Notes: generated by a model not told the origin, from the letters alone. DNA of 64,000 nucleotides from Clostridiales bacterium (GCA_019422525.1 JAHZDE010000004.1:1-64000), one strand, 5' to 3'; positions 39,719 through 49,766 are shown, counted from the first letter of the stretch. Program-made: numbers and translations.

Positions 39719-41959
39719 TTAAGACAGGGTCAACTGTTCGCCCAAGGTTTCTTCCGCTGCGGGCATTGCCCCAAGGGCGGGAATGGCTTTCCGATACCGG
39801 TCGGGCTTTTTGAGCATCCCCTCTTCATACGCCTGCACCCGGAGGACCTTCTGGCCCCGCTTGAGGGTCATCACGGCCACGCCCTGGGTGTTCCGGCTGG
39901 ACTTGCTCTGGATGGAGCCGGTGTGCATGAGCAGCAGCCGCCCTGCCGACGAGGTCAGCAGGATTTCACAGTCCTCCGGCACATACAGCGCCGCCGCTAA
40001 CGGGGCTTTGTCGCTATAGGCCCCCACAAGCTTTTTCCGATTGGTCTTGGTGGCATAAGCGCTCATTTCCACCTTAGCCACCTTGCCGTTTTCAAACACA
40101 AACAGCATAAAGCCCTTGTAGTCCTTGGTCACCGCCATGTAAACGGCGCTCTCCCCCTCTTCCATGCCCAGCTTGGCCGGGATATATTCTCCCAGAACGC
40201 TGGCCTTGGTGTCGGAAAACTCGCTGGCGCGGGTCTTGTATACCTGGCACTTGTCGGTAAAGAAAAGAAGTTCCGTATTGTTGGTGGCCTCCACCTGCTG
40301 GGTGATATGGTCGTTTTCCTTCAGCTTCTGCTCGCCGCTCATGCGCAGGGAAAGGGGCGTAATCTTCTTGAAATACCCGTCCGCCGTAAAGAACAGGTTC
40401 ACCGCATAATCCGGAATGTCCTCCTCGGGGGAATATTCCTCGATTTCGTCCGCATAGAGAAGCTGGCTCTTTCTCGGCTGGCCATACTTTTTCGCCACAG
40501 CCTCCAGCTCCCGGATAATAATATTCTTCACCCGGGTTTTGGAATCCAGAATGGCCTGCAAATCGGCAATGTCCTTTTCCAGCTGGTCGATTTCTTCCGT
40601 GCGCTTCAAAATGTATTCCCGGTTTAAGTGCCGCAGCTTGATTTCCGCCACATATTCGGCCTGGGTTTCATCAATGCCGAAGCCAATCATCAAATTGGGC
40701 ACCACTTCCTGCTCCTCTTCGGTGCCCCGCACAATGGCAATGGCCTTGTCAATGTCCAGCAAAATCGCCTGCAAGCCCCGCAGCAGGTGCAATTTCTGCT
40801 GCTTCTGCTGCAAATCATAATAAGTCCGGCGGCGCACACACTCCACCCGGAAGGCCGTCCACTCGTCCAGCAGCTCCCCTACGCCCAGCACTTTGGGAGT
40901 ACCGGCAATCAGCACATTAAAGTTACAGGAGAAGGTGTCCTCCAATGGTGTCATTTTGAAAAGCCGCTGCATCAGCTTGTCAGGGTCCACGCCCCGCTTC
41001 AAATCGATGGTAATTTTGAGGCCTTCCAGACCGCTTTCGTCACGGACATCGGCGATTTCCTTCACCTTGCTCTGCTTGACCAGCTCGATAATCTTTTCCA
41101 CAATGGCCTCGATGGTGGTAGTCGGCGGAATCTGGGTGATGTCGATACAGTTGGCGGACTTATCGTAGGTATACCGGGAGCGTACCCGGATACCGCCCCT
41201 GCCGGTACGGTACACGTCCTCCATAGACTTGCGGTCAAAGATAATCTGGCCGCCGCCGGGGAAATCCGGGGCAAGCAGCGTGGAAAGCAAATCGTGGTCC
41301 GGGTCGCGCATCCGGGCAATGGCGGTCTGGCAAACTTCCGCCAGGTTAAAGGGGCAAATGGAGCTGGCCATGCCCACAGCGATGCCGGTGTTGGCGTTTA
41401 CCAGTACCGACGGAAAGGTAGCGGGCAGCAGGGTCGGCTCCTTCATGGTGTTGTCGTAGTTGTCCACAAAGTCCACGGTATCCTTGTCGATGTCCTTGAA
41501 TAGTTCCTGGCACAGGGAATCCAGCCGGGCTTCCGTATATCGGGAAGCAGCCCAGGCCATATCCCGGGAATAAAACTTACCGAAGTTTCCTTTGGAGTCC
41601 ACATAGGGGTGCAAAAGCGCCTCATAACCACGGGACAGGCGCACCATGGTATCATAAATCGCCGCGTCACCGTGAGGGTTCAGCTTCATGGTCTGGCCCA
41701 CAATGTTGGCGCTTTTGATACGTCCGGAATTCAGCAGCCCCATTTTATACATGGTATAAAGCAATTTCCGGTGGGAAGGCTTAAACCCGTCGATTTCCGG
41801 GATGGCCCGGGACATGATGACACTCATGGCATAGGGCATATAGTTTTTTTCCAGCGTGTCGGTAATCCGCTGCTCCACCACTTCACCGGCTCCGGCAATA
41901 TAGCCCTTCGGTTTGGCGGCGCGTCTGGCAGGCTGGCTGTCGCTTCGTTTTCTCGCCAT
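39719..41959 (-). CDS. Type II topoisomerase subunit A (ParC/GyrA-like)
   Basis: A 746-residue subunit with the breakage-reunion domain (catalytic Tyr141 in ASRYTEARL), a coiled-coil arm (RTEEIDQLEKDIADLQAIL) and a shortened C-terminal beta-propeller-like region. In the quinolone-determining region PHGDAAIYDT, the position equal to E. coli Ser83 is Ala99, and Asp87 is conserved as Asp103. It follows the atypical B subunit by 17 bases. It probably represents a second type II enzyme besides a gyrase encoded elsewhere; topoisomerase IV is the nearest name, but substrate preference cannot be read from sequence. Confidence 0.88.
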   Translation of the reverse strand: MARKRSDSQPARRAAKPKGYIAGAGEVVEQRITDTLEKNYMPYAMSVIMSRAIPEIDGFKPSHRKLLYTMYKMGLLNSGRIKSANIVGQTMKLNPHGDAAIYDTMVRLSRGYEALLHPYVDSKGNFGKFYSRDMAWAASRYTEARLDSLCQELFKDIDKDTVDFVDNYDNTMKEPTLLPATFPSVLVNANTGIAVGMASSICPFNLAEVCQTAIARMRDPDHDLLSTLLAPDFPGGGQIIFDRKSMEDVYRTGRGGIRVRSRYTYDKSANCIDITQIPPTTTIEAIVEKIIELVKQSKVKEIADVRDESGLEGLKITIDLKRGVDPDKLMQRLFKMTPLEDTFSCNFNVLIAGTPKVLGVGELLDEWTAFRVECVRRRTYYDLQQKQQKLHLLRGLQAILLDIDKAIAIVRGTEEEQEVVPNLMIGFGIDETQAEYVAEIKLRHLNREYILKRTEEIDQLEKDIADLQAILDSKTRVKNIIIRELEAVAKKYGQPRKSQLLYADEIEEYSPEEDIPDYAVNLFFTADGYFKKITPLSLRMSGEQKLKENDHITQQVEATNNTELLFFTDKCQVYKTRASEFSDTKASVLGEYIPAKLGMEEGESAVYMAVTKDYKGFMLFVFENGKVAKVEMSAYATKTNRKKLVGAYSDKAPLAAALYVPEDCEILLTSSAGRLLLMHTGSIQSKSSRNTQGVAVMTLKRGQKVLRVQAYEEGMLKKPDRYRKAIPALGAMPAAEETLGEQLTLS

Positions 41960-41976
41960 TTCTCCCGTCCCCTTTC

Positions 41977-43956
41977 TTATGAAATATCCAAATCGTCAAT
42001 ATACAAATGGCCGTTTTCGGCAATGTGGCTTTTCCGGCCCGCCAGGTTATCGCCCAGCAGCAAATCAAACACGGCGGCAGTCTGGGCGGCGTCATCCGGC
42101 AGCACTTTAATCAGGCGGCGGGTCTCCGGGTTCATGGTGGTCAGGCTCATCATGTCCGGCTCGTTTTCACCCAGTCCCTTGGAGCGCTGGATGGTGAACT
42201 TCTTCCCTTCCAGCTTTTTCAGAAACTCGTCCTTTTCCCGCTCGTTATAGGCAAAATAGGTGTCGTCCTTGCAGGTGATTTCATACAGGGGCGACTCGGC
42301 GATAAACACCTTCCCGGCCTGAATCAAATCGGGGGTCAGCCGGTAGAGCATGGTCAGCAGCAGCGTGCGAATCTGGAAGCCGTCCACATCGGCATCGGTG
42401 CAGAGGATGACTTTGTTCCACCGCAGGGCGTGAATATCAAAGGAAGAAAGCTCCTTGTTGGCCTTGGACTTGACCTGTACGCCGCAGCCCAGCACCTTAA
42501 TCAGGTCGGTGATAATCTCGCTTTTGAAAATTTTGTCGTAATCAGCCTTCAAACAGTTGAGAATCTTGCCGCGGATGGGCATGATGGCCTGAAAATCGGG
42601 GTTTCTTGCCTGTTTACAGGCGCCGAGTGCCGAGTCGCCCTCCACGATGAAGATTTCCCGCTGGGCAGGGTCTTTGCTGCGGCAGTCCACAAATTTTGCC
42701 ACCCGGCTGGTCATGTCCATGTTGCTGGTGAGCTTCTTTTTCAGGTTCAGACGGGTTTTTTCGGCGTCCTCACGGCTGCGCTTGTTAATCAGCACCTGCC
42801 CGGCGATTTTGTCCGCGTCCATAGGGTTCTCGATAAAGTAGATTTCCAGCTGATGGCGGAGCATTTCCACCATGGCCTCCTGGATACCTTTGTTGGTAAT
42901 GGCCTTTTTGGTCTGGTTCTCATAGGAAGTCACGTTGGAGAAGGAGGAAATCACAATAATCAGGCAGTCCTCCACGTCGGGGAAGGTGATTTTGCTTTCG
43001 TTTTTATTGTATTTCCCGTTCTGCTTGAGATATGCGTCAATCTGATAGACAAAGGCGTTGCGTACCGCCTTATCCGGTGCGCCGCCGTGCTCCAGCCAGC
43101 TGGAATTGTGGTAGTATTCCGCCGCGTGGGTCTTGTTGGAGAAGGCCACGGCCACGTTGATTTTGGTTTTATATTCCGGCTTATCTTCCCGGTCCCGAAC
43201 CTTGCGCTCGGTCTGCCAGAACTGGACGGAAGTCAGGCTATCCTCCCCGGCCAGCTCTTTGGCGTGGTCCACAATGCCGTTTTCATAGGAAAACTCGGTG
43301 GTTTCAAACTTGCCGTTGACCTCATTGCGGAAAACAAAAGTCACGCCGTCGTTGACAATAGCCTGCCGCTTGATAATGTCCAGATAGTATTCTGCGGGCA
43401 CATCGATGTCGGTGAACACTTCCAAATCGGGCTTCCAGCGGATACGGGTACCGGTATCCTTTTTGGCGTAGTCCTCCCGATGCAGGCCGCCGACATTTTC
43501 GCCCTTTTCAAAGTGCAAGGTATACCGGCTTCCACCGCTGCGGATGTCCACGTCCATATATTCGGCGGCGTACTGGGTGGCGCACAGGCCCAGGCCATTC
43601 AAACCCAGGGAATACTCATAGCTGCCGCCTTGGGCGTTGTTGTACTTGCCGCCGGCGTACATTTCGCAGAACACCAGCTCCCAGTTATACCGCTGCTCCC
43701 GCTGGTTAAAGTCCACGGGGATACCACGGCCGAAGTCCTCCACCTCCACAGAGCGGTCCTCATAGCGGGTGACGATAATCCGATTGCCAAAACCTTCTCT
43801 GGCCTCGTCGATGGAGTTGGAGAGGATTTCAAATATGGAATGTTCACAGCCCTCGAGGCCGTCGGAACCGAAAATAACGGCAGGACGGCGGCGCACACGG
43901 TCAGCGCCTTTGAGGGCAGAAATACTGTCGTTGCCATAGGCAGGTTTTTTTGCCAT
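41977..43956 (-). CDS. Type II topoisomerase subunit B (ParE/GyrB-like, atypical ATP loop)
   Basis: A 659-residue ATPase/TOPRIM subunit. The GHKL region reads EILSNSIDEARE where gyrase has E-x-x-D-N-S-x-D-E, and the lid loop reads YSLGLNGLGLCAT in place of GGLHGVG, so the usual His is Asn and the preceding Gly is Ser-Leu. The TOPRIM motifs EGDSALG and DADVDGFQIRTLL keep the acidic metal ligands but lack the usual His after DG. A full-length enzyme with such changes is likely a divergent, functional lineage. It is co-transcribed with the A subunit. Confidence 0.87.
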   Translation of the reverse strand: MAKKPAYGNDSISALKGADRVRRRPAVIFGSDGLEGCEHSIFEILSNSIDEAREGFGNRIIVTRYEDRSVEVEDFGRGIPVDFNQREQRYNWELVFCEMYAGGKYNNAQGGSYEYSLGLNGLGLCATQYAAEYMDVDIRSGGSRYTLHFEKGENVGGLHREDYAKKDTGTRIRWKPDLEVFTDIDVPAEYYLDIIKRQAIVNDGVTFVFRNEVNGKFETTEFSYENGIVDHAKELAGEDSLTSVQFWQTERKVRDREDKPEYKTKINVAVAFSNKTHAAEYYHNSSWLEHGGAPDKAVRNAFVYQIDAYLKQNGKYNKNESKITFPDVEDCLIIVISSFSNVTSYENQTKKAITNKGIQEAMVEMLRHQLEIYFIENPMDADKIAGQVLINKRSREDAEKTRLNLKKKLTSNMDMTSRVAKFVDCRSKDPAQREIFIVEGDSALGACKQARNPDFQAIMPIRGKILNCLKADYDKIFKSEIITDLIKVLGCGVQVKSKANKELSSFDIHALRWNKVILCTDADVDGFQIRTLLLTMLYRLTPDLIQAGKVFIAESPLYEITCKDDTYFAYNEREKDEFLKKLEGKKFTIQRSKGLGENEPDMMSLTTMNPETRRLIKVLPDDAAQTAAVFDLLLGDNLAGRKSHIAENGHLYIDDLDIS

Positions 43957-44060
43957 AGACTGGCCTCCTTTTTACAATTGCCATAGGGAAGGTTTCCTAT
44001 CCTATACCCAGCGCACGCGCAGCGCGAGCCCTGATAAATCCCTAATCAAGCCCTACACAC

Positions 44061-44098
44061 GAAAAAGGAAAGGCTTTTCAAAAAGCCTTCCCTTTTCA
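44061..44098 (-). terminator. Intrinsic terminator after ftsH
   Basis: GGAAAGGCTTTT and AAAAGCCTTCCC form the stem around a CAA loop; on the minus strand it is followed by CCTTTTTC. It is 30 bases beyond the ftsH stop. Confidence 0.8.
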
Positions 44099-44127
44099 TG
44101 ACATTTCATTCGTCAAACTGGCCTGTT

Positions 44128-46053
44128 TTACGGGGTTTCCGGTGCCGGGGGATTCTCGTCTACCTTCCAGTAGTCGCCGTCGGTTCCGTCTTCGGTGGTT
44201 TCGGAGCTTTCCATCATTTTGGCAAACTCTTCACCGCTCATCTTCTCGTTGCGGAACAGATATTGGGCCACCTTGTGCAGCTGGTCCATATGCTGGCGGA
44301 GAATGTCCTCGGTCTGCTGATAGGCATTATCAATCATGCGCTTGACTTCCGCATCAATCTTGGAGGCAGTCTCCTCAGAATAGTTGCGGATATGGCCCAT
44401 ATCCCGGCCCAGGAAGGGCTCGGAGTTGTCGGAACCATACTTAATCGGGCCAAGAGCATCGCTCATGCCGTATTTGGTGACCATGGCATGGGCTGTCTGA
44501 GTGGCCCGCTCAATATCGTTGGAGGCGCCGGTGGAAATATCATCCAGCACCAGCGCTTCAGCCACACGGCCGCCCAGCAGCACAATCAGGCTTTCCAGCA
44601 TCTCATTGCGACTCTGATAGGAGCGGTCCTCGGTGGGCAGGTGCATGGTGTAGCCGCCGGCCATACCGCGGGGGATAATGGAAATCTGGTGTACCGGGTC
44701 CTGATGCTTGCAGTAATAAGTGGTCACTGCATGGCCGCCTTCGTGATAAGCGGTCAGCTTCTTTTCCTTGTCGGACATGACACGGCTCTTCTTTTCGGTG
44801 CCCACCACTACCTTAATGGTAGCCTCTTCAATCTCCGTCATGGTAATGGCGCGAAGGTTCCGGCGGGCAGCCAGCAAGGCCGCTTCGTTCAAAAGGTTCT
44901 CCAAATCGGCGCCGGTAAAGCCAGCGGTGGATTTGGCAATGGTGTCCAGCTTCACGTCGGGAGCAATGGGCTTGCCCTTGGCGTGGACTCTCAAAATAGC
45001 TTCACGGCCCTTGATGTCGGGATAGCCCACCATGACCTGGCGGTCAAAACGGCCGGGACGCATCAATGCCGGGTCCAGAATATCCGGGCGGTTGGTGGCG
45101 GCAATCATAATGACGCCTTCGTTGGCGCCGAAACCGTCCATTTCCACCAACAACTGGTTCAAAGTCTGCTCGCGTTCATCGTGGCCGCCGCCCAAACCGG
45201 CGCCGCGCTGACGGCCCACCGCATCAATCTCATCGATAAAGATGATGCAGGGGGAATTCTTCTTGGCCTGTTCAAACAAATCGCGGACACGGGAAGCACC
45301 AACGCCTACGAACATCTCCACGAAGTCAGAGCCGGAAATGGAGAAGAAGGGCACACCTGCTTCACCGGCAACGGCTCTGGCCAGCAGGGTTTTACCGGTA
45401 CCGGGAGGGCCCACCAGCAAAACGCCCTTGGGGATTCTTGCGCCCAGTTCGTTATACTTCTTGGGGTTCTTCAGGAATTCCACAATCTCCTGAAGCTCTT
45501 CCTTTTCCTCGTCAGCGCCGGCCACATCGGCAAAGGTGGTCTTGCGCTTCTCGTCGTTCATGTTCTTAATCTTGGCTTTGCCGAAGTTCATCTGTTTTCC
45601 GGCATCGCCCATGGTCGCGCTCATCCGGCGGTACATGAACCACCAGAAGAAGATGAGGCCGCCAAACAGCAAAATCGTCGGCAGCAGGCTGACAAACCAG
45701 CTGGTTTCCGCCGGGCGAATCACATCTTCCACCATGCGGGTCTCATGGCTGTCGTTATAGGTATCGATGTACTTCTGCACATCATTATAGAATTTGTTCA
45801 CATTGGGAACCACATAGCTGATCACCTTGGGGTCATTTTTGCCCTCTTCGGTCACCTTCATCAGCATTTCGCCGGTACCCAAATCCAGCTTGTATTCGCT
45901 TACCTGCTCTTCGGCAAAATAGCTGACAATATCCGAATACTTATACGTGGTCTGTACCTGCCGGTTATTCAGCAGCATAAAGATGATGATAAACAGCAGG
46001 ATCGGGATTCCCAGGTAAATCGCAATATTGCGAATAGCCTTCTTGTTATCCAA
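44128..46053 (-). CDS. ftsH: ATP-dependent zinc metalloprotease FtsH
   Basis: A 641-residue membrane AAA+ protease. It has an N-terminal transmembrane helix (about 10-28), an extracytoplasmic domain, a second helix (about 115-138), Walker A GPPGTGKTLLARAVAGEA, Walker B IIFIDEIDA, and the zinc motif HEGGH (usual HEAGH, still HExxH). It degrades membrane and regulatory proteins, including sporulation regulators in Bacillus. The start is TTG behind AAGGAGTG. It follows hpt, an arrangement (tilS-hpt-ftsH) conserved in Firmicutes. Confidence 0.96.
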   Translation of the reverse strand: MDNKKAIRNIAIYLGIPILLFIIIFMLLNNRQVQTTYKYSDIVSYFAEEQVSEYKLDLGTGEMLMKVTEEGKNDPKVISYVVPNVNKFYNDVQKYIDTYNDSHETRMVEDVIRPAETSWFVSLLPTILLFGGLIFFWWFMYRRMSATMGDAGKQMNFGKAKIKNMNDEKRKTTFADVAGADEEKEELQEIVEFLKNPKKYNELGARIPKGVLLVGPPGTGKTLLARAVAGEAGVPFFSISGSDFVEMFVGVGASRVRDLFEQAKKNSPCIIFIDEIDAVGRQRGAGLGGGHDEREQTLNQLLVEMDGFGANEGVIMIAATNRPDILDPALMRPGRFDRQVMVGYPDIKGREAILRVHAKGKPIAPDVKLDTIAKSTAGFTGADLENLLNEAALLAARRNLRAITMTEIEEATIKVVVGTEKKSRVMSDKEKKLTAYHEGGHAVTTYYCKHQDPVHQISIIPRGMAGGYTMHLPTEDRSYQSRNEMLESLIVLLGGRVAEALVLDDISTGASNDIERATQTAHAMVTKYGMSDALGPIKYGSDNSEPFLGRDMGHIRNYSEETASKIDAEVKRMIDNAYQQTEDILRQHMDQLHKVAQYLFRNEKMSGEEFAKMMESSETTEDGTDGDYWKVDENPPAPETP

Positions 46054-46106
46054 GTATCAATCACTCCTTCAGGGAACATCTCGAAAATTTCGGGTTGCCT
46101 GTATCG

Positions 46107-46670
46107 TTAACCGCCATAAACCTCCGGCTTTAAAATGCCTACAAAAGGAAGATTGCGGTATTTCTCGTCGTAATCCAGCCCATAGCCGACAATAAAGGCA
46201 TCCGGGACCTGGGTGCCCACATAAGAAGCCTTCACCTCTGCCTTGCGTCGCTCGGGCTTGTCGAACAGGGTGCAGATTTGAATACTTCTGGGGCCTCTGG
46301 ATTTGAGCATATCCAGTATGTAGCTTAACGTCATGCCGCTGTCCAGAATATCCTCCACAATCAGAAGGTCATAGCCTTCCAGCGGGATGTCCAAATCCTT
46401 GATAATTTTTACCACGCCCGAGGTCTTGGTACCGGAGCCATAGCTGGAAACCGCCATAAAATCAATCCGGCAGGGAATGGTAATGGCCCGCATCAAATCC
46501 GCCATAAAGACCACCGAGCCTTTGAGAATACTCACCATCAAGAGCTTTTTGTCCCGGTAATCCTCGCTGATCTGCTTGCCAATTCTCTCCACCATACTGT
46601 GAAGCTCTTCCTCACTGAGCAGCACCTGCTGAATATCCGGCATCATGGAATTCTCCGTTGTCTGCGCCAT
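46107..46670 (-). CDS. hpt: Hypoxanthine phosphoribosyltransferase
   Basis: A 187-residue enzyme converting hypoxanthine or guanine plus PRPP to IMP or GMP. The PRPP loop LLIVEDILDSGMTLSYIL and the KGSVVFMADL and PDAFIVGYGLDY segments identify it. ATG 46670 is preferred over the longer ORF, whose extra 59 residues are an out-of-frame reading of the end of tilS. It lies 49 bases after tilS and 53 before ftsH. Confidence 0.95.
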   Translation of the reverse strand: MAQTTENSMMPDIQQVLLSEEELHSMVERIGKQISEDYRDKKLLMVSILKGSVVFMADLMRAITIPCRIDFMAVSSYGSGTKTSGVVKIIKDLDIPLEGYDLLIVEDILDSGMTLSYILDMLKSRGPRSIQICTLFDKPERRKAEVKASYVGTQVPDAFIVGYGLDYDEKYRNLPFVGILKPEVYGG

Positions 46671-46719
46671 GTCTGTCACGCCTTTCCCGAAAGCCTTTGG
46701 GCCTTCAAAATATAATTCT

Positions 46720-48117
46720 TTACACCTGTCCCGCTTCCCGGCCGTCAGCCTCCAAAAGCCACAACAGCAAAACCGTTTGGGTATTCTTCCCGGGCCGGCA
46801 TCTTTCGCAAACGCCAAAGCCCTCCACCCACAGGATTTCGCCATCAAGCTCCAGCACTGCCAGACAGTCCCTTTTGACGGCGGGGACTCTTTCCTCGCTG
46901 AACAGCTTTTTCAATGTTTTGGAAACGCCCCGTCCGGCAGGCGAAAACCGGTCGCCGCCCCGGCGGGTACGCACCGTCAGATTACCCCGACTATGGGATA
47001 TTGTATCATAGTCCAGCAGAATAGGAAATAACAAATTATGAAATTTTATTCGGTTTTTGATTTCAGAAACCGGGCAAACCTCCCGAAAAAGGGTTCTTCC
47101 GTCCCCTAAAATGGTTTTTTCATGCAAAACCGGCGTTTCCCAGGCGGCTTGGGGACTTGTTTTCCTACTGACACACAGCCGGTCACGCCACACTTCCAAA
47201 AAAAAGCCGCCGGGCAAATCCATTCTTCCACCGGCTTGCCTTACCAGCGCCGCCGCTTGCCGGATATGCACTGCTTCGGGACGCAAACAGCCCTCTTCTT
47301 CCAAACAGCGCCGCAGCGCCCGAATCAGAACCGCTTGGTCCGCCTTTTGCAGCACCGGCACCGACAGCCCTTTGTTTCCCGGCAGCCGGGCTTTTTCCAC
47401 CAGTTCCCCGGCGGTTTTGTCCAGACAGGTTTCGTCCTCCCGAAGGGAACCGGCGGTACGCACCAGCGCCTCCTCCATATTGGGGTTCATTTCCCGCAAA
47501 AGGGGCAGCACCTGATGGCGCAGCCGGTTGCGGGTATAATCGAGGCACCGGTTCGTGCTGTCCTCCCGCCACGGAATCCCGTTTTCCCGACAATAGCCCA
47601 CGGTTTCTTCCCGGCTCAGGCACAGCACCGGGCGGATAATGTCCCCCCGCACCGGCCAAATCCCCGAAAGCCCTCTGGCCCCGGCGCCCTGAATCAAATG
47701 GAGCAAAACGGTCTCGGCCTGATCACTTTGGGTATGGGCAGTGGCAATCAGCCCGCCGTTTTTTTGGGAAAGCTCCCGCAAAAAGCCATACCGCAGCCGC
47801 CTGCCACATTCCTCCAGCCCTTCCCCGGCCTTTTTTGCCTCTTTCGGCACATCGGCCCGAAGGACTTCCAGCGCAAGCCCCATATCCCGGCACCACTCCC
47901 AGACAAACTTTTCGTCCCCGTCGGCCTCTTCCCCACGGATTCCGTGGTTCACATGGGCGCACAGCAGCCTCTCCTCCCCCAGAATCCGAGAAAGAATATG
48001 GGTCATAGCCATGGAGTCGGCGCCCCCGGACAGGGCGCAAATCACTTGGCCCTGCCCGGACAGCATCCCTTCTTCCTCCATAAACGCCCGCACCCGGGCC
48101 ACCGCATCATGACTCAT
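46720..48117 (-). CDS. tilS: tRNA(Ile)-lysidine synthase
   Basis: A 465-residue enzyme adding lysine to C34 of tRNA-Ile(CAU). It has the PP-loop ALSGGADSMAMTHIL, HVNHGIRGEEADGDE, IATAHTQSDQAETVLLHLIQGAG and a C-terminal TilS domain (RRGGDRFSPAGRGVSKTLKKLFSEERVP). ATG 48117 overlaps the dnaB stop by 11 bases, with CAGGAG inside dnaB. The longer ORF reaching 48486 is out of frame in dnaB. Confidence 0.94.
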   Translation of the reverse strand: MSHDAVARVRAFMEEEGMLSGQGQVICALSGGADSMAMTHILSRILGEERLLCAHVNHGIRGEEADGDEKFVWEWCRDMGLALEVLRADVPKEAKKAGEGLEECGRRLRYGFLRELSQKNGGLIATAHTQSDQAETVLLHLIQGAGARGLSGIWPVRGDIIRPVLCLSREETVGYCRENGIPWREDSTNRCLDYTRNRLRHQVLPLLREMNPNMEEALVRTAGSLREDETCLDKTAGELVEKARLPGNKGLSVPVLQKADQAVLIRALRRCLEEEGCLRPEAVHIRQAAALVRQAGGRMDLPGGFFLEVWRDRLCVSRKTSPQAAWETPVLHEKTILGDGRTLFREVCPVSEIKNRIKFHNLLFPILLDYDTISHSRGNLTVRTRRGGDRFSPAGRGVSKTLKKLFSEERVPAVKRDCLAVLELDGEILWVEGFGVCERCRPGKNTQTVLLLWLLEADGREAGQV

Positions 48118-49492
48118 GACGGAACATCTCCTGGGAAGTAAAGCGCATAAACTCGCCCTGCCAGTGGAGGGGCACGGTTTTAATTTCGCCGTGACGGTTT
48201 TTGGCAACAATACATTCGCCGCTGTTGCGGTCGCTGTCCTCGCTGGGGCCGCTTTCGTTCTGGTAGTAATCCTCCCGGTACAAAAACAGCACAATGTCCG
48301 CGTCCTGCTCGATAGAACCGGAATCACGCAAATCCGAAAGCACCGGCCGGTGTTCGGTACGTTTTTCACTGCCGCGGGCCAGCTGGGAAAGAGCCAGCAC
48401 AGGAATATTAAGCTCTTTGGCCATAATCTTGAGATTCCGGGTAATTTCCGAAATTTCCTGCACACGGCTTTCAATCCGTTTGGCACTGTTCATCAGCTGC
48501 AAATAGTCGATGATGACCAAATCCACATGTTTCAGCCTGCGGATTTTGGCCTTCATCTCCGGCACGGTGATATTGGAATTGTCGTCCAGATAGATGTCGG
48601 CTTTGGAAAGAATATCGCCGCCCTCCACCAGCCGGGACCACTCGCCCTCGTCCAGTTCGCCGGTGCGCAGCTTGGTGCCGCCCACCAGCGATTCGGTGGA
48701 AAGCAACCGGGCAGCCAGCTGTTCGCGGCCCATTTCCAGCGAGAAAAAGGCCACCCGCTTTTTACATGTGACCGCCGCATGACGGGCAATATTCAAAGCA
48801 AAGCTGGTTTTACCCATACCGGGACGGGCGGCCAGAATAATCAAATCGGAGCGGTTGAGGCCGGTAATGGTGTCGTCCAGCTCCCCAATACCGGTGGGGA
48901 TGCCCCGATACAAATCCCTGTCGGGGGAATTGAGCTTGTCCAGCCGGTCGAAGGTTTCAATAATCACTTCGCCCAAGGGCTGGAGCCCCTGCATATTTTT
49001 GCCCCGACGGATATCAAATATGCGCTGCTCCGCCGAATCCAGCAAGGTAGAAGCGTCCACGCCGCCTTCCATGGCGTCCTCCAAAATCTGGCGGGCGGCC
49101 AAAATCAGCGTGCGCACGTCATATTTATCCCGCACAATTTTGGCGTAGGCCTCCACGCCGGAAATCGACGGCACAATTTGTGCCAGCTGCATCAGGTAGA
49201 CTTTTCCGGTCGCCTCATCGAAGCTGCCGTTTTCCTTGAGGGTTTCCAAAACGGTGATAAAATCCACCGGTTTTCCCGCAGTAAACAATTCCAGCATGGC
49301 CTCATAAATCAGGCCGTTATTCACGCCGTAAAAGTATTCGGGCTTTGGCAAAAATTCCGTCACCCTGTCCATGCAGGAGGAATCCAGCAAAATAGCGCCC
49401 AGAACTGACTGCTCGGCTTCGGGGCTAAAGGGCATAGCGATGCCGGGAAGCGCCTGCGTCCGAAGGGAATTGGAATTTTTGCTGTCTGGCAT
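48107..49492 (-). CDS. dnaB: Replicative DNA helicase
   Basis: A 461-residue hexameric helicase (DnaC in B. subtilis naming). The N-terminal domain (MPFSPEAEQSVLGAILLD) is followed by the RecA-fold domain with Walker A AARPGMGKTSFALNIA, FFSLEMGREQLAARLLS and DYLQLM. ATG 49492 has GGAGAGG. A terminator at 49558-49588 separates it from rplI, so it needs its own promoter in 49493-49556, which I could not locate. Confidence 0.95.
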   Translation of the reverse strand: MPDSKNSNSLRTQALPGIAMPFSPEAEQSVLGAILLDSSCMDRVTEFLPKPEYFYGVNNGLIYEAMLELFTAGKPVDFITVLETLKENGSFDEATGKVYLMQLAQIVPSISGVEAYAKIVRDKYDVRTLILAARQILEDAMEGGVDASTLLDSAEQRIFDIRRGKNMQGLQPLGEVIIETFDRLDKLNSPDRDLYRGIPTGIGELDDTITGLNRSDLIILAARPGMGKTSFALNIARHAAVTCKKRVAFFSLEMGREQLAARLLSTESLVGGTKLRTGELDEGEWSRLVEGGDILSKADIYLDDNSNITVPEMKAKIRRLKHVDLVIIDYLQLMNSAKRIESRVQEISEITRNLKIMAKELNIPVLALSQLARGSEKRTEHRPVLSDLRDSGSIEQDADIVLFLYREDYYQNESGPSEDSDRNSGECIVAKNRHGEIKTVPLHWQGEFMRFTSQEMFRHES

Positions 49493-49555
49493 ACCTAACC
49501 TCTCCTTTCCCCCCGGGTATCCAAAAAAGGCGCGGGGGAATTTGTGATAAAAGCG

Positions 49556-49590
49556 GGAAAAACCTGACAGCAGGAAACGGCTGTCAGGCT
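49556..49590 (-). terminator. Intrinsic terminator after rplI
   Basis: CCTGACAGC (49563-49571) pairs with GCTGTCAGG (49580-49588); on the minus strand a TTTTTCCC run follows. It is about 180 bases beyond the rplI stop, in the rplI-dnaB spacer (49493-49766). Confidence 0.7.
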
Positions 49591-49766
49591 GACTGATAAC
49601 ATGGTAACATGGGGAGACCATTCGCCTCTGTCCGCATCGGCAAAGCCGGGAATTTCCACGCTATTACCCCGCGTACATCGATAAAAGGCCATTGTTTTTT
49701 GTAGTATTGGCCACCCAGTCAATAAAAGTCCCACTCTCTGAAATTTTCGCAAAATCGGGCGACAAA

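Noticed and set aside
42007..43986. A 659-codon plus-strand ORF opposite the topoisomerase B subunit
   Set aside because: Exactly mirrors the coding gene on the other strand; no start signal or domain.
46671..46847. An N-terminal extension of hpt
   Set aside because: The extra 59 residues are an out-of-frame reading of the tilS end; ATG 46670 gives the family-typical length.
48118..48486. A 123-residue N-terminal extension of tilS
   Set aside because: Out-of-frame reading inside dnaB; the PP-loop protein starts at 48117 with its own ribosome site.
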